A DNA stretch of 64,000 nucleotides from Streptomyces phaeolivaceus (lineage in GTDB: Bacteria; Actinomycetota; Actinomycetes; Streptomycetales; Streptomycetaceae), in assembly GCF_009184865.1 (NCBI RefSeq), contig NZ_CP045096.1, positions 7,998,001 through 8,062,000 on the forward strand, given 5' to 3'. Shown here piece after piece: positions 59,625 to 64,000 of this stretch (positions are counted from its first letter, which is position 1; each line of letters starts with the position of its first letter). Below the pieces are notes generated by a model, which searched no databases, had not been told where the DNA came from, and saw only the letters and a list, made by a program, of their open reading frames with translations. Position numbers and translations under genes: made by a program.

Positions 59625-60741
59625 GAGCAGGGCACCCGGGCTGAGCGTTCGCCTCAAACTCACCCTCAGCTACGCCGGATTCCTCATGGTGGCGGGTGCG
59701 TTGCTGCTCGCCGCCGTGTGGGTGTTCCTGCTGCGGTACGTCCCCGAGCGGGCGACGCTCATCGACCAGGACGACGACCTGACGCAGGGAGTCTTTCCCG
59801 TCCGGTCCGGCCTTCTGGAGGTGTTCGCCCCGAGAGCGGCCGGGGTGCTGGCATTCCTGCTGGTGTTCGGCCTTGTCGGAGGGTGGATCCTGGCCGGCCG
59901 CATGCTCGCCCCTCTGCACCGGATCACCGACGCCACACGCATGGCCGCGAACGGATCGCTCTCCCACCGCGTCCGACTACCGGGCCGCAAGGACGAGTTC
60001 CGCGAACTCTCCGACGCCTTTGACACCATGCTCGCGCGGCACGAGGCGCACATCGCCGAGCAGCGGAGATTCGCGGCCAACGCCTCCCACGAGCTGCGGA
60101 CCCCGCTGGCGATCTCGAAGGCGCTTCTCGACGTGGCCCGCACCGATCCCGGCCGCGACGCCGGTGAACTCGTCGACCGCCTCCACGCCGTCAACTCCCG
60201 GGCGATCGACCTCACCGAGGCGCTGCTCCTGCTCAGCCGGGCCGACCAGCGCGCCTTCACCCGAGAACCGGTCGACCTGTCCCTCCTCGCGGAGGAGGCC
60301 ACCGAAACGCTTCTCCCTCTCGCGGAGAAGCGCGGCGTCACCGTCGAGACCCGCGGCGACATCGCCTCCGTGAGCGGATCGCACGCGCTGCTGCTGCAGT
60401 TGACCATGAATCTCGTGCACAACGCGATCGTCCACAACCTGCCGGAACAGGGCACGGTGTGGGTGAACACCGGCGTTCGCCCCGGCGCCGTGGTGCTCAC
60501 CGTCGAGAACACCGGCGAGGAACTCACCCCGCAGCTGGTCTCGACACTCACCGAACCGTTTCAGCGCGGCACCGAGCGCGTACACACCGACCACGCGGGC
60601 GTCGGCCTCGGCCTGGCCATCGTCCGAACCATCACCCGGGCACACGACGGAACGCTCACCCTCACCCCGCGCCCCACCGGAGGCATCCGTATCGCCGTGG
60701 AACTTCCCGGGACATCCCCGCGCACCGACGGATACGGATGA
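59617..60741 (+). CDS. Two-component sensor histidine kinase, 374 aa
   Basis: TM1 around 17-39 and TM2 around 76-95 enclose a short extracytoplasmic loop (41-75) without cysteines, followed by HAMP, the H-box NASHELRTPLA with H158, and an HATPase (NLVHNAIVHN, GVGLGLAIVRTITRAHDG). The partner is the preceding regulator; the ligand is unknown. GTG 59617 overlaps the regulator stop by 8 bp. Confidence 0.92.
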   Translation: MDRSRAPGLSVRLKLTLSYAGFLMVAGALLLAAVWVFLLRYVPERATLIDQDDDLTQGVFPVRSGLLEVFAPRAAGVLAFLLVFGLVGGWILAGRMLAPLHRITDATRMAANGSLSHRVRLPGRKDEFRELSDAFDTMLARHEAHIAEQRRFAANASHELRTPLAISKALLDVARTDPGRDAGELVDRLHAVNSRAIDLTEALLLLSRADQRAFTREPVDLSLLAEEATETLLPLAEKRGVTVETRGDIASVSGSHALLLQLTMNLVHNAIVHNLPEQGTVWVNTGVRPGAVVLTVENTGEELTPQLVSTLTEPFQRGTERVHTDHAGVGLGLAIVRTITRAHDGTLTLTPRPTGGIRIAVELPGTSPRTDGYG

Positions 60742-60745
60742 CGAC

Positions 60746-61198
60746 TCAGGGAGTTGAGGGAGTCGATGGCGGCTTCGATGCTCGTGCGGTGCCCTGGGCC
60801 GGGGTCGCCGAAGGGACCGTGGTCTCGGCGGCGGACTTGGTGGGTGGGCCCGAGGGGACCGGGCTCGGGGGCTGTTCGGTGGGGGGCCGGGTGTCGGGCG
60901 CCGGGGTCGGCGGTGCGGTGGGGGAACCGCTGGTCGCGGGGGGCGGGGCCAGGGGGACCGAGGGGGAGGCGGGGGCGTCGTTCCCGGCGAAGTACGTGGG
61001 GAGGGCGAGGAGGGCGACGGCCGCGCAGGTCGCGGCGGCACCGGCCGCGGCCCGGACGAGTCGGCGGCGGGCGGCGGTGCGGCGGATCGTCTCGTAGCGG
61101 CCGGGGGGCGGGCCGAGACGGTCGGCCGGGGGGCGCAGCAGGACGGTGAGCGGGTCGTCGGGCTCGAAGTCCGGGCCCTCGTCAGGGCGTGTGATCAA
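60746..61198 (-). CDS. Single-pass membrane protein with proline-rich exterior, possible anti-sigma partner, 150 aa
   Basis: Cytoplasmic N-terminus of about 48 residues (FEPDDPLTVLLRPPADRLGP), one TM helix (AAAGAAATCAAVALLALPTY) and an extracytoplasmic Pro/Ser/Thr-rich region to the end. Its ATG overlaps the end of the sigma-factor gene by 17 bp, which is why an anti-sigma role is likely, though no ZAS or known anti-sigma motif is visible. Confidence 0.72.
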   Translation of the reverse strand: MITRPDEGPDFEPDDPLTVLLRPPADRLGPPPGRYETIRRTAARRRLVRAAAGAAATCAAVALLALPTYFAGNDAPASPSVPLAPPPATSGSPTAPPTPAPDTRPPTEQPPSPVPSGPPTKSAAETTVPSATPAQGTARASKPPSTPSTP

Positions 61199-61691
61199 GG
61201 CTTCTCCTCAGATGGGCGCGGAGCAGTTCGCGGGCCGCGTGGAGGTCGGCCTTGACGGTTCCTTCCTTGCGTCCGGTCAGTTCGGACACCTCCCGGATCG
61301 GCATGTCAGCGTAGTAGTGCAGCAGGATCGGCACCCGCAGCCGTTCCGGCAGGGACCGCACGAGCATGCGGACCGAGGGGTCGGACTGTTCGGTGTGGGA
61401 CGACCGCGGGTGCACCACCGCCTCGGCGGTGGCCCGGTGCATCGCCCTGCGTTCGCGTTCGAGTTTGCGCCAGTGGTCCCGTACGAGGTTGGCCGCGGTG
61501 ACGTAGAGGAAACCGTGCGGCTCCGCCACGGAGGTCCAGCGGGCCCAGAGCCGGGTGAACGCCTCCGACGCGATCTCGTGGGCCGTCTCGTCGTCGTCGA
61601 CCAGCCGACGGCACCAGCCGGCGAGGCGCGGGTAGAGGGCGGCGAACAGTTCGGACGCGGCCTGCTCACGGGATCCACGGGACCGTTTCAA
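61182..61691 (-). CDS. ECF RNA polymerase sigma factor, 169 aa
   Basis: Sigma region 2 (LFAALYPRLAGWCRRLVDDD, AHEIASEAFTRLWARW) and region 4 (LPERLRVPILLHYYADMPIR then EVSELTGRKEGTVKADLHAA). SigE-like ECF type. No ATG or GTG precedes the conserved part; TTG 61691, overlapping the sortase stop as TTGA, is the best start, although the GGGGAG site is only 2 nt away. It would direct RNA polymerase to an unknown regulon, possibly this operon. Confidence 0.85.
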   Translation of the reverse strand: MKRSRGSREQAASELFAALYPRLAGWCRRLVDDDETAHEIASEAFTRLWARWTSVAEPHGFLYVTAANLVRDHWRKLERERRAMHRATAEAVVHPRSSHTEQSDPSVRMLVRSLPERLRVPILLHYYADMPIREVSELTGRKEGTVKADLHAARELLRAHLRRSLDHTP

Positions 61692-62392
61692 CGCTCCCCG
61701 TTCCGCTCGGAGTCCAGCGTGGCGAAGACGATCACGTTGTCGCGGTACTCGTCCCGGTGGCCGCCCCGGTACTCGTCGTAATCGTCTCCGTACTCGTCTC
61801 CGTACTCGTCTCCCGAGCGTCCCGTACGGGGGCCGCCGCAGGTGATGAGACGCAGCGCGGGGCGGTCCACGTTGCCGTAGACCTCGGCCGCCGGGAAGTC
61901 GGCCTTGGGGACCGTCCGTACCGAGTCGACGGTGAACTCCGGTGTCGTGCCGTTCTCCAGGCGCGCCTCGATCCGCTCGCCCCGCCGCAGCCGGGCGAGA
62001 TGACGGAACACGCCGTCCCCGTACGAGCCCACCGTGACATGACCCAGGATCACCGACGGGCCGGTCTGGCCCGGTGTCGGGGAGTGCCGGTACCAGCCCG
62101 CCCGGTCGTGCGCCGTGATCGGCGGCACCTCCACGGTGCCGTCCGGGGCCAGCCCCAGCCGGATGACCGGGGTGTCGACCTCGATCGCCGGGATCAGCAG
62201 CCGCACCGGCACCGAGCGGCCGAGGGCGCGCGCGGCGCCCACGCCGGTGTCGGACGGTGTGGACCGGGACGGGGACGCGCCGCCCTCGGAAGGCGTGGTC
62301 GTGGCGTGGTCGGTGCGGCTGCCGCCCTCGCAGCCCACGAGCAGTGAGGCACCCGCCGCGGTGACGAAGGCGCGCCTGGAGAGCCGTGTCAC
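61688..62392 (-). CDS. Class F-like sortase with Tat lipoprotein signal, 234 aa
   Basis: Signal VTRLSRRAFVTAAGASLLVG-C holds twin arginines and a lipobox (cysteine 21), unusual for sortases. The catalytic domain has RLLIPAIEVDTPVI, catalytic His in ILGHVTVGSYGDG, and Cys in RLITCGG. It probably cleaves or transfers a surface protein. A hydrophilic loop of Asp/Glu/Tyr/Gly repeats (DEYGDEYGDDYDEY) is inserted after the Cys. Starts at GTG 62392 in a GTGA overlap. Confidence 0.85.
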   Translation of the reverse strand: MTRLSRRAFVTAAGASLLVGCEGGSRTDHATTTPSEGGASPSRSTPSDTGVGAARALGRSVPVRLLIPAIEVDTPVIRLGLAPDGTVEVPPITAHDRAGWYRHSPTPGQTGPSVILGHVTVGSYGDGVFRHLARLRRGERIEARLENGTTPEFTVDSVRTVPKADFPAAEVYGNVDRPALRLITCGGPRTGRSGDEYGDEYGDDYDEYRGGHRDEYRDNVIVFATLDSERNGER

Positions 62393-62769
62393 GCCTCGTT
62401 CGCCCGCCTGCGGCGTACGAGCACGACGGCCGCGCCGCCACCGACGAGCAGGGCGGCGGCGCCGGTACCGGCCAGGACGCTCGCGCCGCCCGACTCCTTC
62501 GACTCCGCCACCACACCGGTGTCGGGGGCGCCGCTGGGCACGACCGAGACCTGGCTCGGCGCCGGGGTCGCGTCGCGGTCGGCCGGGACCTTGCTGGGTT
62601 CGGCCTCCGTCGGAGGCTCCGCGGTGGGGGCGGACGGGACCGGGCTCGGCGCCTTGGAGGCCTCCTGCGGTACGGCCGACGGGCTGGTGCCGTCCGCGAA
62701 CGCGGGCAACGCGGTCGCCAGCACGGTGGTGAAGGCGAGTGCCGTGGCACTGAGGACGGTTCGGCGCAT
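62389..62769 (-). CDS. Secreted surface protein, probable sortase substrate, 126 aa
   Basis: Signal peptide MRRTVLSATALAFTTVLATA with cleavage after AFA, a Pro/Ser/Ala-rich middle, a possible sorting motif in SGAPDTG, then a hydrophobic segment (ASVLAGTGAAALLVGGGAAV) and RRRR at the end. This is the cell-wall-sorting layout, although the motif is not canonical LPXTG. ATG 62769 follows GAGAGAGCG. Confidence 0.8.
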   Translation of the reverse strand: MRRTVLSATALAFTTVLATALPAFADGTSPSAVPQEASKAPSPVPSAPTAEPPTEAEPSKVPADRDATPAPSQVSVVPSGAPDTGVVAESKESGGASVLAGTGAAALLVGGGAAVVLVRRRRANEA

Positions 62770-62902
62770 GAGTCGCTCTCTCTCGTCGGTTCCCTGCCGC
62801 CACCCGGCAGATTGCCCGGGGCACGGCGGCATCACGTAGCGAGCGGAGAGACGAGACAGGGACGGACCGCGTTGTAAAGAGATGGCAAAGGGGGGAGGGC
62901 GC

Positions 62903-64000
62903 TCAGTACACGTCCCGCACGTACCGCTTCTCCGTGGAGAGTTGCTTGACGTACGCGGCGGCCTCGCCCTCCGTCATACCGCCGTGGGTGGCCGCGATGT
63001 CCCGCAGCGCCTGGTCGACGTCCTTCGCCATACGGGAGGCGTCGCCGCAGACATAGAAGCGGGCGCCGTCCTGGAGCCAGTGCCACAACTCGGGGCCGTG
63101 CTCGCGCATCCGGTCCTGGACGTACACCTTCGCGCGCTGGTCGCGGGAGAACGCGGTGTCCAACCGGCTGAGCGTGCCCGCCTCCTGAAGAGCCGTCAGC
63201 TCCTCCTCGTAGTAGAAGTCCGACGCTTGGTGCTGCTCCCCGAAGAACAGCCAGTTGGGCGCCCGGTGGCCGAGCGCCCGACGCTCGTCCAGGAAGCCGA
63301 CGAAGGGGGCGACCCCGGTGCCGGGGCCGACCATGATCATGGGGGTCGTCGCGTCGGCGGGCGGCCGGAAGTGCGGCGAGCGCTGCACGAAGACCGGTAC
63401 TTCCAGGTCCGCCTCGCCGTCCGCGAGGAAGGGCGAGCAGACCCCGCCGCGCGGGCGCCCGCGCAGGTTCTCGTACCGCACGACCGACACCGTCAGTGAG
63501 ATGTGGTGCGGGTCGACGAGCGGGCTCGACGAGATGGAGTACAGCCGGGGCTGGAGCCGTTTGAACACACCGGTCCACTCCTGCGCGGAGGCCCGTACGG
63601 CGAACTCGGCCACCACGTCGACGGCCTGCCGTCCCCATGACCACTGGGCCAGCCCGTCCTTGTTGTCCGGGCGGGTCAGCCGCTTCAACTCCCGGTTGTC
63701 CCGCGTCCGTTCGGCCGCGAAGCGGAGCAGGTCCGAGGTGATCCGGGTGATGTCGAGATGCCGGTGCAGCGCCTCGGCGAAAGGGACCTCGCCAACTCCG
63801 TTGACCTCCACGGGAGTCGAGCCGTCCAGACCGGTCACCGCCAGCCACTCCGCCACCAGGTCCAGGGAGTTGACCGGCCGTACGCCGAGCGCGTCGCCCG
63901 CCTCGTACGACAGTCCCGTCCCGCTGGTGTCGAAGGTGAACCGGCGTACCTCCTTGCCCGCCCCGGGCAGGCTGAGCAGCCGGTTGCCGACCAGCCGGGC
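62903..64000 (-). CDS. CysJ-like flavoprotein reductase, 3' part (runs off window)
   Basis: The 365 codons in the window hold the FAD-binding (RLYSISSSPLV, GGVCSPFLAD) and NADP-binding (GPGTGVAPFVGFLDER, YVCGDASRMAKDVDQAL) halves of a sulfite-reductase/P450-reductase type ferredoxin-NADP reductase module, ending YVRDVY. The reading frame is open to base 64000 (first residues ARLVGNRLLSLPG), so the protein starts outside. In Streptomyces such modules are often fused to nitrate or sulfite reductases; the N-terminus is needed to tell. Confidence 0.88.
   Translation of the reverse strand, partial: ARLVGNRLLSLPGAGKEVRRFTFDTSGTGLSYEAGDALGVRPVNSLDLVAEWLAVTGLDGSTPVEVNGVGEVPFAEALHRHLDITRITSDLLRFAAERTRDNRELKRLTRPDNKDGLAQWSWGRQAVDVVAEFAVRASAQEWTGVFKRLQPRLYSISSSPLVDPHHISLTVSVVRYENLRGRPRGGVCSPFLADGEADLEVPVFVQRSPHFRPPADATTPMIMVGPGTGVAPFVGFLDERRALGHRAPNWLFFGEQHQASDFYYEEELTALQEAGTLSRLDTAFSRDQRAKVYVQDRMREHGPELWHWLQDGARFYVCGDASRMAKDVDQALRDIAATHGGMTEGEAAAYVKQLSTEKRYVRDVY

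Noticed and set aside
1..64000. CRISPR array or phage-defence operon
   Set aside because: The repeat arrays present (5655, 34954, 57467, 58624) are tandem without spacers, and no cas, restriction or toxin-antitoxin gene was recognised.

Overview
This window reads as a chromosome segment of a Streptomyces or a very close relative. GC content is very high with strong third-position bias, GTG starts are frequent, several genes have a -10-like hexamer only 7-8 nt before the start codon (likely leaderless), and many families are actinobacterial or Streptomyces hallmarks: SepH, CutRS, a PatA-type acetyltransferase with its GNAT domain first, dre-type operators before ptsH, and DUF3093/3159/3710/4193/5998/6082 proteins. 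All family names come from reading the sequence and from memory; no database was searched.

Layout. Positions 1-5300 hold two small Streptomyces-type hypotheticals, a CobW GTPase and topoisomerase IV subunit A (parC, minus). Positions 5765-8538 hold a pair of M16 peptidase subunits, one with the zinc motif and one without. A c-di-AMP (ydaO-type) riboswitch leader precedes a secreted M23 peptidase at 8950. Next come a GntR regulator, ptsH and patA with two dre-like operators between the last two, then DUF5998, a phosphodiesterase-like protein, thymidine kinase, a VOC protein, a sulfurtransferase, sepH, a sugar-lactone oxidase with an MFS exporter, ferrochelatase and an inositol-phosphatase family enzyme. 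CutRS lies at 25713-27635.

Positions 28042-42529 are a conserved actinobacterial block: DUF4193, a hypothetical protein, DUF3093, a thioesterase, dut, DUF3710, an orphan KdpD/KdpE pair, an OB-fold protein, DUF3159, two TrkA proteins, a KimA-like K+ permease and a TrmA/RlmD-like RNA methyltransferase. The order resembles the dut-ceoBC region of Mycobacterium tuberculosis. KdpDE, TrkA and the KimA-like permease together suggest a potassium-homeostasis neighbourhood, although no kdpABC is present.

Positions 42856-56330 are an accessory island that interrupts the conserved block. It encodes what looks like a small, undescribed biosynthetic cluster: a DAO-type FAD oxidase, a HisC-like aminotransferase, a cupin fused to a heme-oxygenase-like diiron (HDO) domain, a TyrDC-like PLP decarboxylase, a Tam-like carboxyl methyltransferase, an APC permease with a nonsense codon at codon 4 of its apparent original reading frame, a P450 with its ferredoxin, and an AraC regulator. 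Two diverged copies of one roughly 210-bp promoter region drive the FAD-oxidase operon and the P450 operon. A relic of the aminotransferase 3' end is fused in front of the P450. Broken IS5- and IS3-type elements flank the AraC gene, and the IS3 remnant abuts the last 29 codons of a TerD-like gene.

Positions 57622-64000 return to high-GC chromosome: a membrane-anchored EEP-family hydrolase, a CutRS-like second two-component system, a tightly overlapped surface-protein/sortase/ECF-sigma/membrane-protein operon, and the 3' part of a CysJ-like flavoprotein reductase that runs off the window. No tRNA, rRNA or CRISPR array was seen.
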